From Agrobacterium cucumeris (GTDB lineage Bacteria; Pseudomonadota; Alphaproteobacteria; Rhizobiales; Rhizobiaceae), in NCBI RefSeq assembly GCF_030036535.1, contig NZ_CP080388.1:1793001-1857000 (forward strand): a stretch of 64,000 bases of DNA. Direction: 5' to 3'. Numbering within the stretch: position 1 is the stretch's first letter; each line of letters starts with the position of its first letter. The translations under genes and the position numbers were made by a program. Shown here piece after piece: positions 28,918-37,271 of this stretch. A model generated the notes under the pieces. It was not told where the DNA came from and ran no database searches. It saw only the letters and a program-made list of their open reading frames with translations.

Positions 28918-29811
28918 TCAGTCACGATATTCACTCGGATGTTCGTAGGCCTGTTTCAAACTTGCCGCCATCGGCAGGTTCAGGTTCATGCCGTTGGGCG
29001 GAATGGGCTTGGTGAACCATTTTTCATAGAGGTCGTGAATGGCAGGACCGTCGAAAATCTGCTTGAGACTTTCGTTGACCGCCGCCTTGAAGGCTGGGTC
29101 GTCGCGCCGGAAAACCAGCCCATAAGGTTCCGGTGCGCTCAGCGTTTCCTGCGAAAGCGCATAAAGGTTCGGATTTTCGGATGTCGCAGCCAGGGCCGCT
29201 AGCAGGATACCATCCATGACGAAGGCGGAGGCCTTGCCGGAAACGACGAGCGCGAAGGCTTCCTCATTGGTTTTCGTCGGCATGACCGAGATATTGAGGT
29301 TCTTTTCCCGGTTTATGGCATTCAGCTGTTCGATATTGACGGTACCGGAAGCGGAGGTGACGGAGCGGCCAGCCAGATCGGCAAGGTTTTTCAGATTGTC
29401 CTGTCTGCGCGATAGAAACTGCGTCGCGGTCATGAAGTTCGGATAGGAGAAATCGACGATTTTCCGGCGTTCGCTGTTGTTGGTAGTGGCGGCGCATTCG
29501 ATATCGATCTGGCCGCTGCGGACAAGAATGAAGCGGGTGGCGGGCGTGGCCTTGACATATTCGAGCTCGAGCCTGTCGAGCTTTAGCTTCTTGCGGATAT
29601 CCTCACTGATCGTCCGACAGAGATCGGTCGAAAAACCCGTCACCTCTCCATCCGGCAGCTGGTAGGAAAAAGGCGGCTCGGCTTCGCGGTAGCCGATGCG
29701 GATTTTTGCGGTCCTGGCAATCTGCTGCAGCGTATCGCCTTCGCTGGCGGCCTGCAGCGGGGTGATGGGGGCAAAGCATGTGACGAAAAGGCAAAATACC
29801 GCAAGACGCAT
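28918..29811 (-). CDS. GltI-like amino-acid-binding periplasmic protein, orphan copy 1
   Basis: A 297-residue paralogue of the downstream protein. The signal peptide MRLAVFCLFVTCFAP..QAASEG is at residues 1-22, with IRIGYREAEPPFSYQLPDGE at the ligand-site strand, IDIECAATTNNSERRKIV, and the C-terminal KWFTKPIPPNGMNLNLPM. The ribosome site is AAAAGGAAATAAC. It starts only 30 bp after the GGDEF-EAL gene, so the two are almost certainly cotranscribed. No ABC membrane component is present. The ligand is probably an acidic amino acid or similar small acid (inference). Confidence 0.9.
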   Translation of the reverse strand: MRLAVFCLFVTCFAPITPLQAASEGDTLQQIARTAKIRIGYREAEPPFSYQLPDGEVTGFSTDLCRTISEDIRKKLKLDRLELEYVKATPATRFILVRSGQIDIECAATTNNSERRKIVDFSYPNFMTATQFLSRRQDNLKNLADLAGRSVTSASGTVNIEQLNAINREKNLNISVMPTKTNEEAFALVVSGKASAFVMDGILLAALAATSENPNLYALSQETLSAPEPYGLVFRRDDPAFKAAVNESLKQIFDGPAIHDLYEKWFTKPIPPNGMNLNLPMAASLKQAYEHPSEYRD

Positions 29812-29841
29812 GTTATTTCCTTTTGGCCGGCGGCCGGTTTC

Positions 29842-32184
29842 TCAAATCGCTTTTTGTGGCGGGTTATAGGTTTCCTGCATTGGACGCCCGGTGTCGCGCA
29901 GCGACTGGTCGCCTCCGCTGCCAAACCCGTCTTTCCCGGCCGGCGTGATGATGGCGCGATTTTTGAGGATATGCGCAAGTGGCGCCGGTTCGGCGAAATA
30001 ATAACCCTGCGCCTCGTCGCAGCCGCAAAGTTTCAATGCGGCAACCTGTTCGCTGTTTTCCACGCCCTCGGCGGTCACCTTCAGGCCGATCTGATCAGCC
30101 ATGTCGATGATGGTGTTGACGATCGCCGAGCACATGGGATTGGCAGGCAGGCCGGAGACGAATTCGCGGTCGATCTTGATCTTGTCGAAGGCCACGTGGG
30201 TCAGCGTGCTCAAACCGGCATAGCCGGTGCCGAAATCGTCAAGGGCGAGACGGACGCCCCTTTCTTTCAACAGCTTCAGCGCTCTTGCGCTGCTGTCGCG
30301 CTCAAGCATTGCCGTTTCCGTCACTTCCAGTTCCAGCCGTTCCGCCGGGAAGCCGGATGTTTCAAGGGCGCGATCGACAACGGGGACGATGTCATCATTG
30401 CCGAGCTGGACAGCGGAGAGGTTGACGGCCAGCCTGATATCCTTTGGCCAGGCCATGGCATCCATGCAGGCCTGCGCCAGAACCCATTCGCCGAGCGGCT
30501 TGATGAAGTTGTTTTCTTCGGCAATTGCGATGAAGCGGTCCGGCGTGATGAGGCCAAGCTTGCTGTGACGCCAGCGGGCCAGCGCTTCATACGCGACGAT
30601 GCGGCCGCTCTGCAGGTTGACCACGGGCTGGTAATGCAGCTCGAATTCGTGGTTTTCGAGGGCGGATTTCATGTCTATTTCCAGCGCATGCTTGTGCTGC
30701 GCCGCCATATCCATGCCGGGCTCGTAAAATACGAAAAGGCCGCAGCCCATGGATTTCGCGCGGTAAAGTCCGAGATCGGCCTGCTGCAGAAGCTGGGTGG
30801 CGGAGGTGCCGTGGTCCGGTGCGCAGGCGATGCCGATGCTGGTATCGACGCTGATGTCGCTGCCTTCGAGATTAAAGCTGCGTGAGACCGCGTGCACCAC
30901 CCGTTTTGCCAACTGGGCTGCATCTGTCCGGTAGTCGTTGCTTCCCGCCTGAATGATGGCGAATTCGTCGCCACCGAGCCGGCTCACCATGTCGTTTTCA
31001 CCGAGCACGGCGGAAATCCGTGAAGCGACGGCCACCAGCAAAGCATCGCCGGCGGCGTGGCCCAGCGTATCGTTGACGGCCTTGAAGCGGTCGAGATCGA
31101 GCAGCATGACGTTGAATGGCTGGCCGGATACGGCAAGATGTTCGAGACGGTTCTCCAGCGTCTTCATCAGCAATACGCGGTTGGGAAGACCGGTCAGCGC
31201 ATCGTGATGCGCCATATGTTCCAGCTGCTCGGCCATATCCCGTATCTGCCTGAGGCGCCCGCGTTCCAGAACCGCTTCGCGCAGTGTTTCGATGGCGGTT
31301 GCCATGTCGCCAATCTCGTCTCTGCGTTCCTGAAACGGGGTAACAATATCGGTTTCCTCGCGGGCGATCCGCAGCGTTGCCTGCACCAGGGCCGGAACGG
31401 GCTTCAGGAAATGCCTCGCGATCACCGTAACAAGCACGCCCGTGACCGTCAGCACCACGATCAGGGCGGCGAGCGAATTGTAGATCAGCTTGCGCTGCGC
31501 GCCATAAAGCGCATCCGAACCGCCGATACTGACGGCGACCGCACCGATCGGCCTTTTTGTTTCCGTGCTGATGATCGGCAGCAGGCCGATGTAATGGCTG
31601 GACTCTCCGATGGTGGCAAAGCCGGTGGCGAACCGCGCCGCGACACCATCCTTCGCGAAAATGGGGTCCGTCGCGAGCGGTTTTTCGGCGTCATCGGTGG
31701 CGTTGTCGAAGGCTGCGGCGATCTGCCTGAAGCCGGAATCGGTTTCGTCATAACGGAAAAGCCAGACGGCATTTTTGGTCTGCGCGCCGATGAGGGCGAG
31801 AACATCGCTGGGATTGAAGCCGGTAACGAGAATGGATTCGTCGTCGCCGATCGGCTTGTCGGTCAATATGCCGTTGACCTGACCGCTCTCGTCGGCGGTA
31901 ACGCTGACATAGGTGTAGATGCTGCGCAGCGTCGCGCTGGCGATCTGCGAATTGACGCGGGCCTGATTGAGCCATTGCTCGCTGGCGGCGGCAACGAACA
32001 TGTACCAGCCGACGAGCGCACCGATGCTGTAGGAAAAGATCACACCGCCCAGAAATATGAGAGTTATCTTGCTGGCAAGCGAACGGCGGCGCGAAAACCG
32101 GGCATTTTCCGGCTGCGTCGTTGAGTCAAGCGTGTGGCCGGGTTCAGTCTGTCTATCTATCCCCCGATAGGCAGTCTCTTCCAT
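29842..32184 (-). CDS. Membrane-bound GGDEF-EAL cyclic di-GMP protein with periplasmic sensor domain
   Basis: A 780-residue protein. A cytoplasmic N-terminus precedes membrane helix 1 (about 39-65); a periplasmic domain of about 165 residues follows, probably of Cache-like fold; helix 2 is at about 236-260. A HAMP segment (KPVPALVQATLRIA), a GGDEF domain with intact RLGGDEFAI near 405 and an EAL domain with YEALARWR near 531 complete it. EAL catalytic landmarks such as DDFGTGYAGLSTL and KIDREFV are also present, so both synthesis and breakdown of c-di-GMP are possible. First gene of an apparent operon with two orphan binding proteins. Confidence 0.93.
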   Translation of the reverse strand: MEETAYRGIDRQTEPGHTLDSTTQPENARFSRRRSLASKITLIFLGGVIFSYSIGALVGWYMFVAAASEQWLNQARVNSQIASATLRSIYTYVSVTADESGQVNGILTDKPIGDDESILVTGFNPSDVLALIGAQTKNAVWLFRYDETDSGFRQIAAAFDNATDDAEKPLATDPIFAKDGVAARFATGFATIGESSHYIGLLPIISTETKRPIGAVAVSIGGSDALYGAQRKLIYNSLAALIVVLTVTGVLVTVIARHFLKPVPALVQATLRIAREETDIVTPFQERRDEIGDMATAIETLREAVLERGRLRQIRDMAEQLEHMAHHDALTGLPNRVLLMKTLENRLEHLAVSGQPFNVMLLDLDRFKAVNDTLGHAAGDALLVAVASRISAVLGENDMVSRLGGDEFAIIQAGSNDYRTDAAQLAKRVVHAVSRSFNLEGSDISVDTSIGIACAPDHGTSATQLLQQADLGLYRAKSMGCGLFVFYEPGMDMAAQHKHALEIDMKSALENHEFELHYQPVVNLQSGRIVAYEALARWRHSKLGLITPDRFIAIAEENNFIKPLGEWVLAQACMDAMAWPKDIRLAVNLSAVQLGNDDIVPVVDRALETSGFPAERLELEVTETAMLERDSSARALKLLKERGVRLALDDFGTGYAGLSTLTHVAFDKIKIDREFVSGLPANPMCSAIVNTIIDMADQIGLKVTAEGVENSEQVAALKLCGCDEAQGYYFAEPAPLAHILKNRAIITPAGKDGFGSGGDQSLRDTGRPMQETYNPPQKAI

Positions 32185-32529
32185 TCGCGATATTCCCCCG
32201 CGATGTCGCGTTATGATTGTTTTATGGAATTTTATAGGGCATGCATTTCAATGCTGTCTGCTAAATAATTCAACAAAGTTTAGATGCGATTAAGAATTAA
32301 TCCGTCTTTTTATAGTCGTCGCTTATATAAGGCGCTGCTTACCTGCACCCTGAGTTGAAAAAACCGGGTGCTGGTGATTATATTTTGCAGCGACACCACC
32401 AAGACTTTATGACACGCTTTACGTGTTCTTCAAGGTGGATTCCCGGCTGCAGGGGGACGACAATTGACCTTGCCAAGCAGCGGAGAAACGGCATGTTGTG
32501 CGCAACATGCCGGTTTCAGGGAAGATATC
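32185..32529. promoter_or_regulatory. Divergent intergenic region between GGDEF-EAL operon and amidase
   Basis: 345 bp without a gene. The left 150 bp are AT-rich and probably hold the leftward promoter. A weak GCACCC/GGGTGC stem lies at 32345-32371. Near the right end is the strong dyad at 32489-32512 described separately. Confidence 0.5.
32489..32512. promoter_or_regulatory. 10-bp dyad immediately before the amidase start
   Basis: CGGCATGTTG-tgcg-CAACATGCCG is a perfect inverted repeat ending 17 bp before the ATG at 32530. It could be a repressor operator or an mRNA hairpin close to the ribosome site. No regulator gene is adjacent. Confidence 0.6.
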
Positions 32530-33888
32530 ATGGCTCACAGGGGCAGAAACATCGCGCAACTTTCCGTTCTCATCCAGAGCGGCCATCTCGACCCTCGTAG
32601 TTTGGTGGAGGAGACGCTCGATGTGATTGGTCAGGACGACGACCAGGCGATTTTTATCCGCCTGACGGCCGAGCGCGCGATGGCGGAGGCGGAAGCGGCA
32701 TCGAAACGCATTCGCGACGGCCGTTCCTGTGGCGTACTTGATGGTATTCCTGTGGCCTGGAAGGACCTTTTCGATCTCGAGGGCATGGCGACCACGGCCG
32801 GATCGACAGTGCTTGCGGAGAGCACAACGGCGTCCCGCGACGCGGATGTGGTAATGGCGCTGAAACAGGCGGGCATGATCTCAATCGGCCGCACCAATAT
32901 GAGCGAGTTTGCTTTTTCCGGCCTCGGCGTCAATCCGCATTATGGCACGCCGCGTAACCCCGCCTCGCAGGATGGCCATCGGTTGCCCGGCGGTTCGTCC
33001 TCCGGCGCGGGTGTGGCTGTGGCCGCCGGGCTGGTGCCGGTGGCGATCGGTACGGATACCGGCGGATCCGTGCGCATTCCCGCCGCCTTCAACGGCGTGG
33101 TGGGCTACAAGGCAAGCCGCGGCCGTTATTCGATGCGCGGCGTCTATCCCCTGGCGAAAAGCCTTGATTCACTCGGTCCACTCACCCGCACCGTGCAGGA
33201 TGCCGTCTGGGTGGATGCGGCCATGCGCGGCAAGGCCGCGGCTGATGTGGCGCACACACCTCTTTCCGGCCTGTCGCTGGTGGTGCCGGAGACAGTGTTT
33301 TTCGATGGTATCGAAGATGGTGTTGCTGCCGCCTTCGAGCAGGCGGTGGAGCGGCTGGTGCGTGCCGGCGCTTCGGTGCGGCGGCAGGCATTCCCGATTT
33401 TCTCCGAACTGTTCGATCTTATCAGGGAAAAAGGCGCGCTGGTAACGGCGGAAGCCTTTGCCCTGCATAAAGCCCGGCTGGAAGGTGCGGATGCCGCGCG
33501 TATGGACCCGCGTGTCGTTGCCCGAACGAAGCTTGGTGCGAATATCTCCATGCCTGACTATATCGCCATTCTCGAGGCGCGCGAACGCATGACGGTGGCG
33601 TTTTCCGGCATGGTCGGCCGGCACGAGCTTCTAGTCTCGCCAACATTGCCGCATGTCGCGGCAAAGGTCGCGCCGCTCATCGATGATGACGATGCCTTTT
33701 TCGCCATGAATGCGAAAACCCTGCGCAACACCCAGATCGGTAATTTCTTCGATCTCTGTGGTGTTTCGATCCCTTGTGGAACAGGCGAGGCAGAAATGCC
33801 GGTCGGCCTGCTGCTTTCCGGCCTGCATGGGACTGATGATCACCTGCTGGGTGTGGCGATGGCTGCGGAAGAGATTGTTCGGGGCTAA
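32530..33888 (+). CDS. Amidase signature family hydrolase
   Basis: A 452-residue amidase. The ATG at 32530 (MAHRGRNIAQ) has a GGGAAGATATC ribosome site; an upstream in-frame start would run through the dyad. Triad residues are Lys78 (IPVAWKD), cis-Ser156 (PGGSSSGAG) and Ser180 (TDTGGSVRIPA), spaced as in active members. It is only distantly like the amidase at 1532. No transporter adjoins it, and the substrate is unknown. Confidence 0.9.
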   Translation: MAHRGRNIAQLSVLIQSGHLDPRSLVEETLDVIGQDDDQAIFIRLTAERAMAEAEAASKRIRDGRSCGVLDGIPVAWKDLFDLEGMATTAGSTVLAESTTASRDADVVMALKQAGMISIGRTNMSEFAFSGLGVNPHYGTPRNPASQDGHRLPGGSSSGAGVAVAAGLVPVAIGTDTGGSVRIPAAFNGVVGYKASRGRYSMRGVYPLAKSLDSLGPLTRTVQDAVWVDAAMRGKAAADVAHTPLSGLSLVVPETVFFDGIEDGVAAAFEQAVERLVRAGASVRRQAFPIFSELFDLIREKGALVTAEAFALHKARLEGADAARMDPRVVARTKLGANISMPDYIAILEARERMTVAFSGMVGRHELLVSPTLPHVAAKVAPLIDDDDAFFAMNAKTLRNTQIGNFFDLCGVSIPCGTGEAEMPVGLLLSGLHGTDDHLLGVAMAAEEIVRG

Positions 33889-33915
33889 AAGAGTGCGGCA
33901 CAAATAGCCACACTC

Positions 33916-34030
33916 TGTCACCCCAGACTTGATCCGGGGGCCAGCGCGATCAAGTCTTTGATCGCGAAAGGTTCCTGACGCCGCGCAGACGCGCGGCGGC
34001 TGGATGCCGGATCAGGTCCGGCATGACGGA
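33916..34030. repeat. Mosaic palindromic element, reverse orientation
   Basis: About 115 bp bounded by GTCACCCCAGACTTGATCCGG and CCGGATCAGGTCCGGCATGAC. Inside are a GCGATCAA/TTGATCGC hairpin and a GCCGCGCAGACGCGCGGC hairpin. On the other strand the order of parts matches the copies at 55721, 62463 and 63463. It separates two convergent genes. Confidence 0.85.
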
Positions 34031-34060
34031 GAGAATAGCTGACCACCTCCAGCCATTGTG

Positions 34061-34702
34061 TCACCGAGCCGCCCAGTTGGCGCCGCGGCGGAACATGGTT
34101 TTCATCTGCGGCACGGAGAACTCCTTGGCCTGATGCCCGAGCGCCGAATAGAAAACCCGGCCCTTGCCGTATTTGCGTTTCCACACCACCGGCATCACCA
34201 CGCCGTCGATCCACCAGGCATGGTCGCCGGTGAATTTCGTCGTCGCCAGCACCTCGTTGGAGGGGTCGACATGCATGTAATATTGCTCCGACGTGTAGGG
34301 GAAATCGGAAATCCCCTCCATCAGCGGGTCATCGGGGCGGGTGATGTTGACGTGATAGTCGATGATGTTGCCGGGATGGGCGACCCACTGGCCGCCGATC
34401 ATGAACTGGTATTCGACGCATTCGCGGAAACTGTCGCCCGCGCCCCCATGGAAACCGGCAATGCCGACGCCGTTTTCGACGGCGGCCGTGAGGTTCTTGA
34501 TCTCTTCCTTCTCGATCTTCGACATGGTGACGATGGGCACGACGAGGCTCAGATCATGTACCGAAGGATCGGCGAAGGCCTCGGTTGAATGCTCCACATA
34601 GACCTTGAAACCGTCCTCCTCCAGCATGTCCTTGACGATGGTGGCGCATTCCTGCGGCTCGTGGCCGCTCCAGCCGCCCCAGACGATGAGTGCTTCACGC
34701 AT
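34061..34702 (-). CDS. ThuA-like domain protein
   Basis: A 213-residue protein of the ThuA family (class I amidotransferase-like fold). REALIVWGGWSGHEP at the start, VGIAGFHGGAGDSFRE in the middle and the C-terminal GKGRVFYSALGHQAKEF are family landmarks. ThuA acts with ThuB in rhizobial trehalose use through 3-keto sugars. Here it lies 17 bp after a Gfo/Idh oxidoreductase gene, the same pairing, but next to a different transporter, so another glycoside is likely the substrate. Confidence 0.88.
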   Translation of the reverse strand: MREALIVWGGWSGHEPQECATIVKDMLEEDGFKVYVEHSTEAFADPSVHDLSLVVPIVTMSKIEKEEIKNLTAAVENGVGIAGFHGGAGDSFRECVEYQFMIGGQWVAHPGNIIDYHVNITRPDDPLMEGISDFPYTSEQYYMHVDPSNEVLATTKFTGDHAWWIDGVVMPVVWKRKYGKGRVFYSALGHQAKEFSVPQMKTMFRRGANWAAR

Positions 34703-34719
34703 TTATTTTCTCCTCCGGA

Positions 34720-35820
34720 TTATTTGCCGAGCTGGCCGTCGACCAGCGATGTTTCAAGCGGAGCAGGACGCTCTGCCTTGGTGGTGATGGAAACGGTCGT
34801 GCCGCTGTCGGATGCCGTCTGGAAGGCTTCCATGACCTCCAGTACGTGCAAGGCCAGATCGCCATTGGCGCGGTGCGGGCGGTTCTCGCGGATCGCATGG
34901 GCCATGTCGGCGACGCCGATGGAACGGTAATTGCCGTCGGCATAGGGTGACGACAGCGCTTGCGGCTCGAACTGGCCACCCTTTTTCAGCAATTGCACTT
35001 CGCCGCCGAAATGGTTGGGATCGGGCACGATCAACGTGCCCTCTGTGCCGTAGAGTTCCAGCGGCACGTGTTTGTGACCCGCCACATCGAAGCTCATGCC
35101 CACCTGCACCACGGCGCCATTCTGGAAGGCCAGCACGCCGGAGACATGGGTGGCAACATGAACGGGAATTTTTTCGCCGTTCTTCGGTTCGCTGGTGATG
35201 AGGCGTTCATTACGCGGGGCGATGGCGAAACCCGCAACCTTGGCGACCGGGCCGAACAGGTTGACGAGATCGGTGATGTAATAGGGACCCATATCCAGCA
35301 TCGGCCCGCCGCCGACCTCGTAATAAAAGGCCGGGTTGGGGTGCCAGCGCTCATGGCCGGGGCACATGAAGGTTGCCGTGCCGCCAACCGGTTGGCCCAG
35401 CACGCCTTCGTCGATCAGCCGGCGTGCGGTCTGGTGCCCGCCGCCGAGGAAGGTATCCGGGGCCGAGCCGATGCGCAGGCCCTTGGCTTTAGCGGCATCC
35501 GCAAGGCGTTTGCCTTCGGCGAAATTGATGCCGAGCGGCTTTTCGGAATAGGCGTGCTTGCCGGCGTCAAGGGCGCGCAGCCCCACCTCCACATGCGCCT
35601 TGGGGATCGTCAGGTTGACGATGATCTCCACGGAAGGATCGGCGAGAAGCGCGTCGATGCTGGTTGCCTGAAGGCCGAACTCATCGGCGCGGGCTTTCGC
35701 AGCCGCCTCGTTCATATCCGCAAGACCGCGAATGTCGAGAATGGGAAACGACGCCATGGCCTTGAGATAGGCGCTGGAGATGTTGCCGCAGCCGATGATG
35801 CCGATACCGACCCTGTTCAT
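34720..35820 (-). CDS. Gfo/Idh/MocA family oxidoreductase
   Basis: A 366-residue NAD(P)-dependent sugar oxidoreductase. The Rossmann motif GIGIIGCGNISSAYLKA is at residues 4-20, the conserved EKPLGINFAEG at about 94-104, and the C-terminal beta-sheet domain carries GGGPMLDMGPYYITDLV. It probably oxidises or reduces a sugar at C3 and is paired with the ThuA-like protein in one leftward unit. Confidence 0.92.
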   Translation of the reverse strand: MNRVGIGIIGCGNISSAYLKAMASFPILDIRGLADMNEAAAKARADEFGLQATSIDALLADPSVEIIVNLTIPKAHVEVGLRALDAGKHAYSEKPLGINFAEGKRLADAAKAKGLRIGSAPDTFLGGGHQTARRLIDEGVLGQPVGGTATFMCPGHERWHPNPAFYYEVGGGPMLDMGPYYITDLVNLFGPVAKVAGFAIAPRNERLITSEPKNGEKIPVHVATHVSGVLAFQNGAVVQVGMSFDVAGHKHVPLELYGTEGTLIVPDPNHFGGEVQLLKKGGQFEPQALSSPYADGNYRSIGVADMAHAIRENRPHRANGDLALHVLEVMEAFQTASDSGTTVSITTKAERPAPLETSLVDGQLGK

Positions 35821-35875
35821 GTGATTTCCTCCCGTAAATCAGAAATGCTTAAAGCCTGCCGCTCCGCCCTGATGG

Positions 35876-37075
35876 CTAGAGCGCCGGCCCCGTCGTGTTC
35901 CATGGTGATTCGTAAAGTTCGTAGAGTGCTACGGCTGCAGCCCCCTGCGCCCACAACTCATCGCTCGCAACGTCGAAAACCAGCTCCGCGACGCCGGCCA
36001 GCGAAGGCGGCACGGCAGCGTTGTAGCTGTCGCGGATGCTGGTGATGAAGGGCTCGCCAAGTTCGAGGCTGGAGCCGGTGATGATGACCCGTGGCGGAGC
36101 AAACAGCGTGACGATATTGGCAAGTGTCAGGCCCAGCGCCGCGCCGGCGCGCAGGGCTGCCGCAATGAGATCGTGATCTTCAGCCGCAATCAGCGCATGG
36201 GCATGCTGCATGCCGCGACCGAGCCGGATCGCCTCGGCAAATCGCCCGTCCACCGGGCGTGAGCCCAAAATGGCATTTTCGCCGGCCTGGCTCGCCAGCC
36301 GCACCGTGCCTTCATTGGCAAGACCGATGACGAGGTCGCCGAGATTGTGGCTGAGGCCGCCGGCACCGCGAAACAGCTGGTTCTGATGCAAAACGCCAAG
36401 CCCGAGTGTCTGTTCAAGCGAAATCAGCACCATGTCTTCCAGATCGCGCGCATGGCCGAACCAGTGGTGGGCAAGGGTAATGGCGTGAGCGTCGCTTTCG
36501 ATGATGGTCGGCGAGCTAAGACGCGCCGTCATTTCCTCGGCGAAATTGACGTTCACTTCGCGCAAAATCGGGCTGCTGCGGATTTTCCCGGTGCGATGCT
36601 CGATGACGCCGGGAAGGCCGAGACAGACCATGTCGACATCTTCCAGGGACAGGCCGGCATCGACCACGCAGCGGCGAACCCCATCCTCCACCAGATCGGC
36701 GATGACGCCAATCGGCTGGCGGTCGACACGGATCGGCAGGGCGAGGGTGGAAAGCACATTGCCGCAGAAATCGGTGACAACGAAAACCATGCGGCTTGCG
36801 GCGATCTTGGCGCCCACCACGCGGGCGGCATCCGGGTTCAGCTCCAGCATCACCCGCGGCCTGCCGCGTGCGCCTTCGGTGCGGATATCACCGAGATGAC
36901 GGGTCAGTATAAGCCCGTCATCAAGCAGCGAGGCGGTAATCGCCGAAACGGTGGTGGTGGAAAGCTGCGTTCTTTCGCTGATTTCCACCCGCGAGATCGG
37001 CCCGTGGCGGCGGATGCTATCCAGCACGCTTAGCCTGTTGATCGCGCGCATCAATTCTGGGTCTGCGGTCTTCAT
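35876..37075 (-). CDS. ROK family transcriptional regulator (NagC/XylR type)
   Basis: A 399-residue repressor. The N-terminal winged helix is visible in RHGPISRVEISERTQLSTTT, and the ROK domain with its sugar-binding segment (EQTLGLGVLHQ, FRGAGGLSHNLGD) follows. The zinc-binding cysteines common in ROK proteins are not evident in the expected GHxxx region. It is divergent from the sugar ABC transporter, with paired half-sites in the gap, so it probably controls both directions. Confidence 0.9.
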   Translation of the reverse strand: MKTADPELMRAINRLSVLDSIRRHGPISRVEISERTQLSTTTVSAITASLLDDGLILTRHLGDIRTEGARGRPRVMLELNPDAARVVGAKIAASRMVFVVTDFCGNVLSTLALPIRVDRQPIGVIADLVEDGVRRCVVDAGLSLEDVDMVCLGLPGVIEHRTGKIRSSPILREVNVNFAEEMTARLSSPTIIESDAHAITLAHHWFGHARDLEDMVLISLEQTLGLGVLHQNQLFRGAGGLSHNLGDLVIGLANEGTVRLASQAGENAILGSRPVDGRFAEAIRLGRGMQHAHALIAAEDHDLIAAALRAGAALGLTLANIVTLFAPPRVIITGSSLELGEPFITSIRDSYNAAVPPSLAGVAELVFDVASDELWAQGAAAVALYELYESPWNTTGPAL

Positions 37076-37126
37076 GGTGTCCTGCTGCGATCAATGCCGG
37101 TTCGAGAACCGATTTATGTCGGGTTA

Positions 37127-37227
37127 CGGATTAAATAACGGTCTAGGGGAGGGGGGTGTCAAGCGGTTCGCGCAAAAAATCGGCATAGCGCCTTGACATT
37201 ATGCGAGGGCTAATGTGAATTAATCCG
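37127..37227. promoter_or_regulatory. Divergent control region with inverted CGGATTAA half-sites
   Basis: CGGATTAA at 37127-37134 and its exact reverse complement TTAATCCG at 37220-37227 flank the ROK-transporter gap, one near each gene. A TTGACA at 37193 is a reasonable rightward -35 box. The pair is a good candidate for the ROK operator. Confidence 0.5.
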
Positions 37228-37271
37228 CATTGGGGAATAAATGAGGAAATCCCCGAGGGAGGATCACCATC

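Noticed and set aside
32464..32529. Longer N-terminus of the amidase
   Set aside because: It would encode the perfect dyad and lacks a good ribosome site, while ATG 32530 has one.
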